Below are positions 8,256-17,288 of a stretch of 56,562 nt of DNA, one piece after another (the stretch's first letter is position 1; each line of letters opens with the position of its first letter). The notes under the pieces were generated by a model. The model was not told the DNA's origin. It worked only from the letters and a program-made list of their open reading frames with translations, and did not search any database. Source of the stretch: CAMTWB01 sp037441775. Lineage in GTDB: Bacteria > Desulfobacterota > Syntrophia > Syntrophales > CAMTWB01. A program made the position numbers and the translations under genes. The stretch is taken from positions 1 to 56,562 of the forward strand of contig JBBIRO010000016.1 in the NCBI GenBank assembly GCA_037441775.1. Direction: 5' to 3'.

Positions 8256-8942
8256 CTAACCAATTACCTTGGGGAAATTGGTTAATGAATATAGGTGGGC
8301 ATATATCCAGGCCAGATAACCTTTACGAACCAGAGACAGCAGGTCGGTATCCGGCAGATTCAGAACCGCTTGTTCATCTACCATAAGGAAGTTCTTCACG
8401 GAAAAATTTGTTCCGTCCTTCATGGTAATATTCGCATCAACAGGTTTGAAGAGGTTCAAATTCTTCAGGGTATTAACGAACTGCTTCGTAGTATCGAACT
8501 GGCTATGGTATCGACGGAGGAATTCCACCGCCTGGTTAAGGGCCGGGGTGTTCTCTCCATCGTCGGTGAAGAGCCGCACGCCGTCCTGTGCATCATAACC
8601 GGGATAATCTGCATCTATGCATACCGTCAAAGCCCCATCTTGAGCTAAGCCTTCTGCCAGTATGTAGGGATAGCGTCTGATGAAGGCAGGGATATAAACG
8701 CCCTCGCTCCACTTTCCCTCGGAATTGCAGAAGACATTACCCTGGGCGCCGAGAACCAACAGGGGGTTTACAACGTCGTTGTTGCTGGCAAAAATAATGG
8801 GATAATATTTCGCCGCCTCCAGAAATTCCTGCCCCAGGACAAGGCAAGAGTTGAAATCAGCGGCGAAGGCATAACTGCTGACCGGTGCAACTTTGAGGTA
8901 CCTGTGGTTGATCGAATTTATCATCGTTGGCTTGGAATACAT
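8256..8942 (-). CDS. SapC family protein
   Basis: A 228-residue protein matching the SapC family: an N-terminal HRYLKV segment, the YIPAFIRRYPYILAE motif, a VCIDADYPG motif and a C-terminal YAHLYSLTNF. The family is named after a Campylobacter gene in the S-layer protein locus, but its biochemical function is not established, and many members occur in genomes without S-layers. No signal peptide or membrane segment is visible. A GGAGG 10 nt upstream supports the start. It lies 119 bp downstream of the diadenylate cyclase gene on the same strand. Confidence 0.85.
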   Translation of the reverse strand: MYSKPTMINSINHRYLKVAPVSSYAFAADFNSCLVLGQEFLEAAKYYPIIFASNNDVVNPLLVLGAQGNVFCNSEGKWSEGVYIPAFIRRYPYILAEGLAQDGALTVCIDADYPGYDAQDGVRLFTDDGENTPALNQAVEFLRRYHSQFDTTKQFVNTLKNLNLFKPVDANITMKDGTNFSVKNFLMVDEQAVLNLPDTDLLSLVRKGYLAWIYAHLYSLTNFPKVIG

Positions 8943-9061
8943 CAGATAATACCTCCAATAAGAAATTTTGATACTGGACAGCTAACATTTATGAAACTCA
9001 ATGTACACAATTATTATTAACACGGAATTGCGGCCACCGGAATTATAAGGACATTTCGTGG

Positions 9062-10516
9062 TTATTGTTTTTTTCTCCTTTTTACCTTGATTGTAACCGT
9101 TACATAATTCGCACTTTCCTCAGACACAAACATATCCGGAGGGAGAAGGAGCCTCCTCGTCATTTTACGGTTGGCAGTCAGAAGTTGCAGATTGACCGGT
9201 TCCGTGGGAATCCTGAGTTGATCGTCACGCAGAGATGGAGACACTAAAACCTTCACTAAGGAGGGATCGACCTGAATCCTATCAATGATGTACTGGGGGT
9301 CCGGTTTGCCCAGCGTCACCAGTTCCACTCGGGCATTTTTATAGACCATCTGGTAGGCGTTTAGACGGATCTTGTCCGGTTTAATGCCCACCACGGTCAA
9401 ACTGGATGGCGTGTTGAGCATTTCTCCGGTAAAGGTTAACTCATTGCTTCCCCGGCGTAGCATACTCAGATCCAGTGATATTTTAAGTTGTTCCGGGTTG
9501 AACAAACGGAAGGCTTGAGGGGGGCCCAAGAGGGTTATTTTGGCTGCCGCAATCCTTGGCTCCTCAATGCGCCAATCGGCGGGTACATTTTTATAATCGA
9601 TTGGCACGGTAAAATCGCGCCGGATAGATTCTCGCTGATAGCCGAAAAAAACCCAGAGCAGGCAGGCCAAAGAAAGCGCAATTACCTTTTCCCGCTGGTT
9701 TTCCTTGAGCCACCGGAAGGGGCTTATCTTTTTCTCGTCCGGCTGCCTGGCTGCGTAAAAAGAATCAATGACGCTTCCCAGAGCGGAAGCGTTTGGTATC
9801 TCCTGAAGAGCTTCTCCCATAGCCAGCGTAATTGTTCCCCGCTCCTCGGAGACCACAATACACATTGCGTCGGTGCGCTCGGAAAGACCGAGGGCAGCCG
9901 TGTGACGAAGTCCGACATGATCGTACTCGCCGGAATGAGTGGATAGGGGCAGGCGGCAACCAAAGCGGGTCACAATGTCGCCACGTAGAACTACCGCGCC
10001 GTCATGCCCCGGGGAACTGGGATCAAAAAGACTCTCCAGGAGTGACTGGCTCAACTGACCGTTTAGAACCACCCCACCGCTCAAATGCCGCTCGAGAACG
10101 TCATCCCCGCTAATAACAATCAGTGCGCCCACCCGTTTCCGGGCCAGATTCTCCACTGCCTGAACCAGTACGTCGGTTGTTTTGCGGTTCGACAGATCAT
10201 CCGACGACAGGCTTTTTCGGAACATTCCCCATAGGGCCAGCCGTTCGAACAATCTTCGGAGGTCTTCCTGGAAGATCACCACCAGCAGGAAGAGAAAAAT
10301 GGCAAAAAATCCCTGCAGCAGGGCCGTTGTCAGGTATAGCTGCAAGAAAATGGCAAAGGCGTAGATAGTGCCGATAAGACCCAAACCAGCCAACACAAAA
10401 CGGGATGCCCGCTGTCGAAACCAGATCAGGATCACCGCGATCATAACTGAGACAATGGCTATATCCAAGATGTCCTGGATACGTAGCTGGCCGAAAATGT
10501 TTAGAATATTGTCCAA
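9062..10516 (-). CDS. membrane diadenylate cyclase (CdaA-type DAC domain) fused to YbbR/CdaR-like domains
   Basis: This 484-residue protein probably makes c-di-AMP from two ATP. Three N-terminal membrane helices (about 17-33, 41-60, 65-83) precede a cytoplasmic DAC domain (about 100-255) with DGA at 172-174. A fourth membrane helix (about 278-292) leads to one clear YbbR domain (about 300-385) and a weaker second one. In Firmicutes CdaA and its regulator CdaR/YbbR are separate neighbouring genes; here they form one chain. The second catalytic motif reads RHT (204-206), not the usual RHR, so activity should not be assumed. The start is a TTG preceded by AGAGGG. Confidence 0.88.
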   Translation of the reverse strand: MDNILNIFGQLRIQDILDIAIVSVMIAVILIWFRQRASRFVLAGLGLIGTIYAFAIFLQLYLTTALLQGFFAIFLFLLVVIFQEDLRRLFERLALWGMFRKSLSSDDLSNRKTTDVLVQAVENLARKRVGALIVISGDDVLERHLSGGVVLNGQLSQSLLESLFDPSSPGHDGAVVLRGDIVTRFGCRLPLSTHSGEYDHVGLRHTAALGLSERTDAMCIVVSEERGTITLAMGEALQEIPNASALGSVIDSFYAARQPDEKKISPFRWLKENQREKVIALSLACLLWVFFGYQRESIRRDFTVPIDYKNVPADWRIEEPRIAAAKITLLGPPQAFRLFNPEQLKISLDLSMLRRGSNELTFTGEMLNTPSSLTVVGIKPDKIRLNAYQMVYKNARVELVTLGKPDPQYIIDRIQVDPSLVKVLVSPSLRDDQLRIPTEPVNLQLLTANRKMTRRLLLPPDMFVSEESANYVTVTIKVKRRKKQ

Positions 10517-10594
10517 AAAACCAACCCTCTGCCTGAAGATAATGAGGTGAAAAGTCTGACCTTACTGATGAGATATATAGTGATAAACTTGCTA

Positions 10595-10843
10595 TTACGT
10601 CAAGTAATTATGACGGTTTCGTAAAGAGACCAATTTCCGCTCGACGTCACTCAAAGGACGCTGATCGTTCCATGACTTTCCCCGTTGGCCGCTCTTGGTT
10701 GCCCCGACTTTCTCTTCCAGCGTCGATTTTGGCAAAGGCAGACCCTTGCCCGTCTCATTTACCGGCAAGCCGCCATAATCAACCATCCTTACAGCTTCTG
10801 CTCGAAACTCCCTCATGTAGCGCCAATTCGCAATCATCTCCAC
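10595..10843 (-). pseudogene. decayed IS3-family transposase OrfA remnant
   Basis: The 82-residue reading frame contains REFRAEAVRMV, LPVNETGKGLPLPKSTLE and QRPLSDVERKLVSLR. These match, in order, the helix-turn-helix and leucine-zipper start of IS3-family OrfA proteins. The usual helix-turn-helix tryptophan is lost, the zipper breaks off after LRNRH and no OrfB follows, so this is a dead fragment. The upstream GTGAACACCAATG (near 10880) could be a relic of an IS end, but no matching right end is visible. It lies between uvrB and the diadenylate cyclase gene. Confidence 0.7.
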
Positions 10844-10986
10844 ATAAACACCTTCGTCCGGTCTTATTACCTAAACATTGGTGTTCACAATTTTCAAACG
10901 ACCCCGGCAAACAACATACTGCTGAAAGGTCGCATCCGGACTTCTTCGGACGTCGTCTTTTTTGGATTAATCTAAGCGTCTCCTAG

Positions 10987-12978
10987 CTACAAGGCCAGGA
11001 GATGTCCCTTCATCTCCTTAATTTCATCGCGGATGGCCGCCGCCCTTTCGAATTCCAGCTTTGCCGCCGCCTCTTTCATCTGCAGGTGCAATTCTTTCAG
11101 ATGCTCTTCCAGATCCTTTTCTGATTCCCAATGGCGCCCTGGTTCAGCAACCAGCGGTAACTTCAGATAGTCAGCCTCGTAGATCGAACCCAGAATATTG
11201 CTGATAGATTTCTTAATTGATTCAGGGGTAATATTGTTTTCCCGATTGAAACGCTCCTGGATTTCCCGTCGTCTCCTGGTCTCGGCTAGGCAGGATTTTA
11301 TCGCGTCGGTTTCCTGGTCGGCATACATAATCACCTTACCGTCCAGGTTTCTTGCTGCCCGGCCGCTGGTCTGGATGAGCGATCTCTTGGAGCGCAAAAA
11401 GCCCTCCTTGTCGGCATCCAATATGGCCACGAGTGATACCTCTGGGATATCCAAGCCTTCCCGTAGCAGATTGACGCCAATGAGCACATCAAACTCGCCT
11501 AGCCTCAGATCGCGTATAATCTCCACTCTTTCCAGAGTTTTTATGTCCGAATGCAGATACTTGGCCCGGATACCAAGCTCCTGATAGTAGGCTGTCAAAT
11601 TTTCCGCCATGCGCTTGGTGAGGGTGGTAACTAGTACCCGCTGATTTTTTTTGGCCCGCTTTCTCACCTCTCCTTGAAGATCATCTACCTGTTGGCTGGT
11701 GGGCCGGATGATTATTTCGGGGTCCATCAGGCCGGTTGGTCTTATTATCTGCTCGACCAGCCTTCCCTGGGCCTTTTTTATTTCATGATCAGCCGGAGTC
11801 GCCGAGATGTAGATGCGCTGCTGGGGAAATTTTTCAAATTCCTCGAAGGTAAGGGGGCGATTATCCAGCGCCGAAGGCAGCCGGAATCCGTATTGCACCA
11901 ATGTTTCCTTCCGGGACCGGTCACCACGGAACATCCCGTAAAGCTGCGGAATGGTAGCATGGCTCTCGTCAATAAAAATCAGGGCATCAGTGGGAAGATA
12001 TTCCATCAGGGTGGGCGGTGGTTCGCCCGCCCGGCGGCCGGTAAGGTGACGGGAATAATTTTCGATGCCTTGGCAGTAGCCCATCTCCTCCATCATCTCC
12101 AGGTCAAACTTGGTGCGCTGTTCCAGCCGCTGCGCCTCCACGAGTTTGTTGTCCCTGATTTGCGCGCCCAGGCACTCCTGGAGTTCTTCGCGGATGTCCT
12201 TTACCGCCCGCTGCAGATTCTCCCGGCTGGTTGCGTAGTGGCTGCCCGGATAAACCGCAATCCTCTCCAATCTCATCAATTTCTTGCCCCGCAGCGGGTC
12301 GATAATGCTTATCTCGTCAATCATATCGCCACAAAAGGTGATTCTCAGCGCTCGCTCTTCCTCATAAGCGGGATAAACATCGACCTGATCGCCCCGGACA
12401 CGGAAGGTTCCCCGATGAAAATCAATGTCATTTCGCTCATATTGAATCTCAATAAGGCGCCGGAGCAAATTTTCCCGGGGGATTTCCCGGCCTATTTCCA
12501 AGGAGATATGCATTCCCCGATAGGCGTCCGGCGACCCGAGACCATAGATGCATGAAACCGACGCCACAATGATCACGTCCCGCCGCTCTAATAATGAATA
12601 GGTGGCCGAATGTCTGAGTTTATCGATCTGGTCATTGATGCTGGAATCCTTTTCGATGTAAGTGTCGCTGGAAGGGATATATGCTTCTGGCTGATAATAA
12701 TCGTAATAACTGACAAAATATTCAACGGCATTGGCGGGGAAGAGTGATTTGAACTCTTCGTAAAGCTGAGCCGCCAGCGTCTTGTTATGGGCGATCACCA
12801 GCGCCGGACGCTGGGTCTCCTGGATGAGGTTCGCCATGGTAAAGGTCTTGCCCGAACCGGTGACGCCCAGGAGGATCTGGTGGCGCAACCCCTGGTTTAC
12901 CCCATCGCTCAGCGCCGCAATAGCCTGGGGCTGATCACCGCGCGGAATGAAATCTGTTTCCATTGCAAATTTATTCAT
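10987..12978 (-). CDS. uvrB: excinuclease ABC subunit B
   Basis: UvrB (663 residues) is the damage-verifying helicase-like subunit of nucleotide excision repair. Walker A GVTGSGKT is at residues 38-45, the beta-hairpin with YYDYYQPEAYIP follows, then Walker B with IDESH, the helicase motifs in the C-terminal half (LLREGLDIPEVSLVAILDAD, QTSGRAARN) and a terminal UVR domain that binds UvrC. The length is normal. An internal in-frame ATG (12963) is an alternative start. It is transcribed divergently from rpmH. Confidence 0.98.
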   Translation of the reverse strand: MNKFAMETDFIPRGDQPQAIAALSDGVNQGLRHQILLGVTGSGKTFTMANLIQETQRPALVIAHNKTLAAQLYEEFKSLFPANAVEYFVSYYDYYQPEAYIPSSDTYIEKDSSINDQIDKLRHSATYSLLERRDVIIVASVSCIYGLGSPDAYRGMHISLEIGREIPRENLLRRLIEIQYERNDIDFHRGTFRVRGDQVDVYPAYEEERALRITFCGDMIDEISIIDPLRGKKLMRLERIAVYPGSHYATSRENLQRAVKDIREELQECLGAQIRDNKLVEAQRLEQRTKFDLEMMEEMGYCQGIENYSRHLTGRRAGEPPPTLMEYLPTDALIFIDESHATIPQLYGMFRGDRSRKETLVQYGFRLPSALDNRPLTFEEFEKFPQQRIYISATPADHEIKKAQGRLVEQIIRPTGLMDPEIIIRPTSQQVDDLQGEVRKRAKKNQRVLVTTLTKRMAENLTAYYQELGIRAKYLHSDIKTLERVEIIRDLRLGEFDVLIGVNLLREGLDIPEVSLVAILDADKEGFLRSKRSLIQTSGRAARNLDGKVIMYADQETDAIKSCLAETRRRREIQERFNRENNITPESIKKSISNILGSIYEADYLKLPLVAEPGRHWESEKDLEEHLKELHLQMKEAAAKLEFERAAAIRDEIKEMKGHLLAL

Positions 12979-13123
12979 AGCCGATTAATTCCCGCTCTTA
13001 TGCCTGATTCCGTGACATGTAACAGACTAGATCTAAAAACATATTAATAGTTACTTACCTCAAACGCGCGAAGCGGTCAACCGGGCCGGCGAATACATCT
13101 TTACGATTGGCCCTGATTTTATC

Positions 13124-13153
13124 TTGACAAACGTTGGCGCCAAAGGCTATAAG
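13124..13153 (+). promoter_or_regulatory. sigma70-type promoter of rpmH
   Basis: A perfect -35 TTGACA (13124-13129) is followed after 18 nt by TATAAG (13148-13153), 33 nt before the rpmH start codon. A strong promoter is expected for a ribosomal-protein gene. Confidence 0.8.
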
Positions 13154-13185
13154 CCACTGATTAATTTTAAGAGGTTGAGCGGAAC

Positions 13186-13323
13186 ATGAAGAAGAATCTT
13201 ACCAATAAAAGCAATATTAAGCGCAAGAGGACCCATGGATTTTTGGTTCGAATGGCTACCAAGGGCGGCAGGCTAGTCCTGAAGAGACGACGAGCAAAAG
13301 GAAGGGCCAGGCTTACGGTTTAA
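13186..13323 (+). CDS. rpmH: 50S ribosomal protein L34
   Basis: A 45-residue highly basic protein. The core KRKRTHGFLVRMATKGGR and the tail RRRAKGRARLTV are diagnostic of L34. The N-terminus MKKNLTNKSNIKRK differs from the common MKRTYQPSN form. It is followed 48 bp later by rnpA, as in most bacteria, and has its own promoter. Confidence 0.97.
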   Translation: MKKNLTNKSNIKRKRTHGFLVRMATKGGRLVLKRRRAKGRARLTV

Positions 13324-13371
13324 TTTTCAGCCTGACTTTCGGCCGGCAAGTCGCCGCGGTTTTTTGTACAG

Positions 13372-13710
13372 ATGATGAAGGAAACCTTTAGTAAGAGTGA
13401 ACGGATCAGGAAAAAGAGGGATTTCTTGGCCATCCAGCGACAGGGCCGGCGTTGCCATTCCCAGCACTTCACCTTTTTATTCCGGCGCAATCAGCTAGGA
13501 TTGAGCAGATTAGGAATAACTGCCAGCCGTAAGGTGGGGAGCGCGGTTAAGAGAAACAGAATTAAGCGACTGCTGAGGGAGTTTTTTCGGCTCAATAAAG
13601 CGTCCCTTGGTTGTTTCGGAGATATATTGCTGATTGTTAGGAAGGGGATTCCGGACCTCAGCTATCAAGAAGTCAAAATAGAATTGGATGAACTTTTGAC
13701 GACGCGGTAA
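13372..13710 (+). CDS. rnpA: ribonuclease P protein component
   Basis: This 112-residue basic protein assists the RNase P RNA in maturing tRNA 5' ends. The family signature region reads KVGSAVKRNRIKRLLREFFR (about residues 56-75), and the N-terminus has the usual SERIRKKRDFLAIQRQGRR. Two adjacent ATGs at 13372 and 13375 are both possible starts; there is no strong ribosome binding site, so translation may be coupled to the rpmH transcript. Confidence 0.96.
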   Translation: MMKETFSKSERIRKKRDFLAIQRQGRRCHSQHFTFLFRRNQLGLSRLGITASRKVGSAVKRNRIKRLLREFFRLNKASLGCFGDILLIVRKGIPDLSYQEVKIELDELLTTR

Positions 13711-13767
13711 AAAGCCCGGATGCTTACGTTGCGCGGCATTGCTCGTCACTCAAGGCGTATGTTGTGG

Positions 13768-13788
13768 GGGCGGGTTTTATGCCCGCCC
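13768..13788 (+). terminator. GC-rich hairpin between rnpA and yidD
   Basis: GGGCGGG (13768-13774) and CCCGCCC (13782-13788) form a 7-bp stem with a 7-nt loop, followed by GACTTGTTTTT. It could attenuate or terminate transcription from the rpmH promoter within the 192-bp rnpA-yidD gap; the delayed T run makes it a weak intrinsic terminator. Confidence 0.45.
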
Positions 13789-13902
13789 GACTTGTTTTTC
13801 GTGACTTGCGCGCTCAATCCTTGAGAACTTTTTCCGAACCGTCCGAAGGCTTTTGTATTAAGGAGTTTTTACCGCTTCAACAACTTTTGAGAACCATAAT
13901 AG

Positions 13903-14157
13903 ATGCTCGATAGATTGCTCACGCCCATACTGAAAGAATTTTTATTTTTTTTCATATATTTTTATCAGGTGTGCATCTCACCCCTTTTCATCTCACCTTG
14001 CCGTTTTACGCCCTCCTGCTCCCAGTATACCATGGACGCCATTTGGCAGCACGGGCCATATGTGGGCATTTATCTTGGGGTGAAGCGCATCTTGAGGTGT
14101 CAGCCCTTTTCCTTCGGCGGCTATGATCCTGTGGACCGAAAAAGCAATGCCGAGTGA
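13903..14157 (+). CDS. yidD: membrane protein insertion efficiency factor YidD
   Basis: An 84-residue YidD-family protein with the conserved YQVCISPLF, CRFTPSCSQYTMDAI and CQPF segments (cysteines in the CRFxPSCS motif). It acts at the inner membrane near YidC and Sec. It sits between rnpA and yidC, its usual place. The N-terminal KEFLFFFIYFYQ segment is strongly hydrophobic. Confidence 0.95.
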   Translation: MLDRLLTPILKEFLFFFIYFYQVCISPLFISPCRFTPSCSQYTMDAIWQHGPYVGIYLGVKRILRCQPFSFGGYDPVDRKSNAE

Positions 14158-14188
14158 ATATGCAGGTCAATCTAAACGGAGGTAATTA

Positions 14189-15799
14189 ATGGACAGAAAT
14201 ACCCTTACCGCCATTGTCCTTTCGCTGGCGGTTATTTTTGCCTATCAGACATTTTTTGCACCACCACCCCCCCAAAAAGCGACCCCGGTTGCTGAGCCGC
14301 AGACAATGCAAAGGCCGCCGGCCGCCGATGCCGTGGCAGTCCCCATCAAACCAGGCGACTCATATCTAGCCAGAGCTCAGTCCCAGCAGAGGGTGGCGGA
14401 GAGCGACATTAACGTGGATACGCCGCTTTACACAGCTGTCTTCACAACCAGGGGGGGAGCGCTTAAATCCTTTAAACTTAAGAGTTACAACAAGACACTG
14501 GATAAGAATTCCGGTTTGATCGAGCTTGTGGCGGTTAAGGATTTCATGCCCAAACCATTGAACGTATCTTTCCCTGATTCGACCTTCGATATACCCCCGG
14601 ATAGCATGTATGAGGCAGACCAGGCCGAACTTAAGCTTTCTCCGGATGGCGGCCAAAAGAAACTGACCTTCCGGCAGATTTATCCCAATGAAATAAAAGT
14701 GGAAAAAATTTATACCTTCCAGCCGGGGAAATATGTCTTCGACCTGGAAATCCGGGTACATAATTTGTCCAGCCAGACATTGAATCAGAATCCCAGCCTG
14801 AGCTGGACCCAGTTTGTCGATCCGGCTGTGGAAACAGACAGTTACAGCCATGACGGGCCAATATCCTACATTGCCAATACCCTGGACCGGCACGTGGTGA
14901 AAAAGATTACTGAGCAGAATGTTTTAGGCCCCAACGTTGCCTGGGGAGCCTTCGAGAGTAAATACTTCATGGCTGCCATGGTGCCCCACAACCCCATTCT
15001 GACCAGCCTCTATCTGAGTAATGACAGCCAGAATATGGTTTCCGTGGGCCTGCGGGGGCCGAAAAATGTCATCCCGGTGGGGCAAGTTGCTCTTTTCAAT
15101 TACTCCCTTTACATGGGACCCAAGGATTACGAGATTCTCAAAGAAAAAGGGGTCGGTTTGGAGTATGCCATCGACTTTAGCGACTGGCTGCGCTGGCTGG
15201 TGGTTCCTCTGCTGATTGTCCTGAAATTTCTTTTTGGCTATGTGCAGAACTATGGCCTGGCTATAATCATCCTAACAATTTTGATTAAGATCATTTTCTG
15301 GCCCCTGGGAAACAAGAGCTACCGTTCGATGAAGGAAATGCAGAAACTGCAGCCGAAAGTCGCGGAACTCCGCGAACGCTACAAGGATGATAAAACACGT
15401 CTCAGCCAGGAAACAATGGCCCTTTATAAATCGCACAAGGTCAATCCTCTGGGCGGATGTCTGCCCATGATAATCCAGATACCGGTATTCTTTGGTCTGT
15501 ACAAGGCGCTGCTGTATGCAATCGAACTCAGGCATTCCCCTTTGTTTTTGTGGATTCAGGATCTATCTGCTAAGGACCCCTACTACATAACTCCGGTCAT
15601 CATGGGAGTGACAATGTTTATTCAGCAGAAGATGGCCCCGCCCGTCGGTGATCCGATGCAGGCCAAGATAATGTTACTCATGCCGGTGGTGTTTACCGTC
15701 CTTTTTTTAGGGTTCCCTTCGGGGTTGGTTCTGTACTGGCTTTTCAACAATGTCATCAGCATCGGCCAGCAGATGTACATCAACAAAAAGCATTCTTGA
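14189..15799 (+). CDS. yidC: membrane protein insertase YidC
   Basis: YidC (536 residues) inserts and folds inner-membrane proteins. An N-terminal membrane helix (about 7-24) is followed by the large periplasmic P1 domain typical of Gram-negative YidC (about 60-325) and then the conserved five-helix core, with NYGLAIIILTILIK, a cytoplasmic helical hairpin around KEMQKLQPKVAELRERYKDD and the C-terminal FLGFPSGLVLYWLFNN. The start follows GGAGG by 8 nt. No jag (RNA-binding KH/R3H) gene separates it from mnmE, unlike many bacteria. Confidence 0.98.
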   Translation: MDRNTLTAIVLSLAVIFAYQTFFAPPPPQKATPVAEPQTMQRPPAADAVAVPIKPGDSYLARAQSQQRVAESDINVDTPLYTAVFTTRGGALKSFKLKSYNKTLDKNSGLIELVAVKDFMPKPLNVSFPDSTFDIPPDSMYEADQAELKLSPDGGQKKLTFRQIYPNEIKVEKIYTFQPGKYVFDLEIRVHNLSSQTLNQNPSLSWTQFVDPAVETDSYSHDGPISYIANTLDRHVVKKITEQNVLGPNVAWGAFESKYFMAAMVPHNPILTSLYLSNDSQNMVSVGLRGPKNVIPVGQVALFNYSLYMGPKDYEILKEKGVGLEYAIDFSDWLRWLVVPLLIVLKFLFGYVQNYGLAIIILTILIKIIFWPLGNKSYRSMKEMQKLQPKVAELRERYKDDKTRLSQETMALYKSHKVNPLGGCLPMIIQIPVFFGLYKALLYAIELRHSPLFLWIQDLSAKDPYYITPVIMGVTMFIQQKMAPPVGDPMQAKIMLLMPVVFTVLFLGFPSGLVLYWLFNNVISIGQQMYINKKHS

Positions 15800-15832
15800 G
15801 GCGGCAGAGGGCATTCATGGCACAACGGGAGC

Positions 15833-15850
15833 GCCGCACCCCGGTGCGGC
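15833..15850 (+). other. strong hairpin just upstream of mnmE
   Basis: GCCGCACC and GGTGCGGC form an 8-bp perfect stem with almost no loop in the 73-bp yidC-mnmE gap. It lies 22 nt before the mnmE ATG and could modulate expression or be an mRNA stability element. There is no T tract. Confidence 0.4.
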
Positions 15851-15872
15851 AATTCTCCAAGGATGTTAAACC

Positions 15873-17267
15873 ATGACCCAGGACACCATCGCAGCCATAG
15901 CAACTCCTCTTGCCCCCAGCGCCATCGGCATCATCCGAGCCAGCGGCCCCGGCGTGGAAAATATCGCCCGACGGTTGTTCCGCTGGAATCAAGGCCGTCT
16001 TTGCCCTTTTGACAGTCATCACCTCTATCTGGGGGATATCATTTGCCCCGACTCCGGTTGCGTCCTCGACGAAGCACTGGTCACTATTATGCGCCAGCCC
16101 CGCTCGTATACCGGTGAAGATTCCCTGGAAATACATTGTCACGGCGGGGTGGTAGTTCTTCAGCGGATACTTCGGGCAGTTCTTCTGGCCGGAGGACGTC
16201 TGGCCGAGCCGGGTGAATTCACCCGCAGAGCCTTCCTGAACAATCGCCTCGACCTCACCCAGGCGGAGGCGGTTGCTCAGATAATCAACGCCCGGACAGA
16301 AAGTGGCCTCGATATCGCCCTGGGCCAGCTCAAGGGAGATATGACTTGCATCATCCAAGACCTCCGAAAGCATATTATTGAGCTGCTTGGTAATATGGAG
16401 GCGTCACTAGACTTTGATGCAGAGGATCTGAGCCCGGGAGAACTCAATTGCGACGCGCGATCGTCCCCGGCGGAACGAATTAGCGCCATAAGAAGAAGAG
16501 TAGGCGAGCTTTTGGCAACCTATCAAAAGGGGAAAATGCTTACATCCGGGATCAGTGTCATGATCATCGGCCGGCCTAACGTAGGCAAATCGAGCCTCTT
16601 AAACGCTCTCTTGGGTAAGAATCGAGCCATTGTCACACCCATTGCCGGGACTACCAGAGATCTGATTGAAGACACCATCCAAATTGGCGATATGAGCCTA
16701 CAGGTTGTCGATACCGCGGGGATTCGTGAAACTGCCGACATAATCGAAATTGAAGGTGTAAACCTCGTTAGAAAACGCCTTTCTTCCGCGGATCTCGCGA
16801 TAATCGTTTTGGACGGAAGCAGGGAGCTTGAGCGAGAAGACCTGGAAATTATCGAATCGAACCGGCATCTTCCGTCAATAGTTTTCCTCAATAAATCCGA
16901 CCTGCCTTCCCGGATCACCCCAGGTATTATATCTGCCGAACAGCCGGGAGCAATCTGCATACAGGGCTCGGCCAAGCTAAATTTTCAAATAGAGGAGCTT
17001 AAAACAGCCATTTACAATCTTTTGAACATCGAAAAAAAACAGACCCAATCGTCCTTGGTAGTGGCAAATTTGAGACACAAAATTGCGTTGGAGAAGGCAT
17101 CCCAGTTTCTTGACCAGGCTTGGTTGGCTATTGAAAATTCCCTGTCTCACGAGTTGGTGCTGCTGGATTTGCGGGCAGCAGCGGACTCCCTTGCCGAAAT
17201 AACGGGTAAAATTGAGCGCGATGATGTTCTTGACCAGATTTTTTCCACCTTTTGCGTAGGCAAATAA
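15873..17267 (+). CDS. mnmE: tRNA uridine-5-carboxymethylaminomethyl(34) synthesis GTPase MnmE
   Basis: MnmE (464 residues) with MnmG modifies U34 of tRNAs that read split codon boxes. The N-terminal tetrahydrofolate-binding domain (about 1-120), the helical domain, the inserted G domain with GRPNVGKSS, DTAGIRET and NKSD, and the C-terminal CVGK (the CxGK motif at the very end) are all present. AAGG precedes the ATG. It closes the rpmH-rnpA-yidD-yidC-mnmE block. Confidence 0.98.
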   Translation: MTQDTIAAIATPLAPSAIGIIRASGPGVENIARRLFRWNQGRLCPFDSHHLYLGDIICPDSGCVLDEALVTIMRQPRSYTGEDSLEIHCHGGVVVLQRILRAVLLAGGRLAEPGEFTRRAFLNNRLDLTQAEAVAQIINARTESGLDIALGQLKGDMTCIIQDLRKHIIELLGNMEASLDFDAEDLSPGELNCDARSSPAERISAIRRRVGELLATYQKGKMLTSGISVMIIGRPNVGKSSLLNALLGKNRAIVTPIAGTTRDLIEDTIQIGDMSLQVVDTAGIRETADIIEIEGVNLVRKRLSSADLAIIVLDGSRELEREDLEIIESNRHLPSIVFLNKSDLPSRITPGIISAEQPGAICIQGSAKLNFQIEELKTAIYNLLNIEKKQTQSSLVVANLRHKIALEKASQFLDQAWLAIENSLSHELVLLDLRAAADSLAEITGKIERDDVLDQIFSTFCVGK

Positions 17268-17288
17268 CAACTTCGCTACGGCGTGCCA

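Noticed and set aside
11674..12555. Plus-strand 293-residue ORF inside uvrB
   Set aside because: Antisense shadow of a confidently identified gene; its translation has no recognisable motif.
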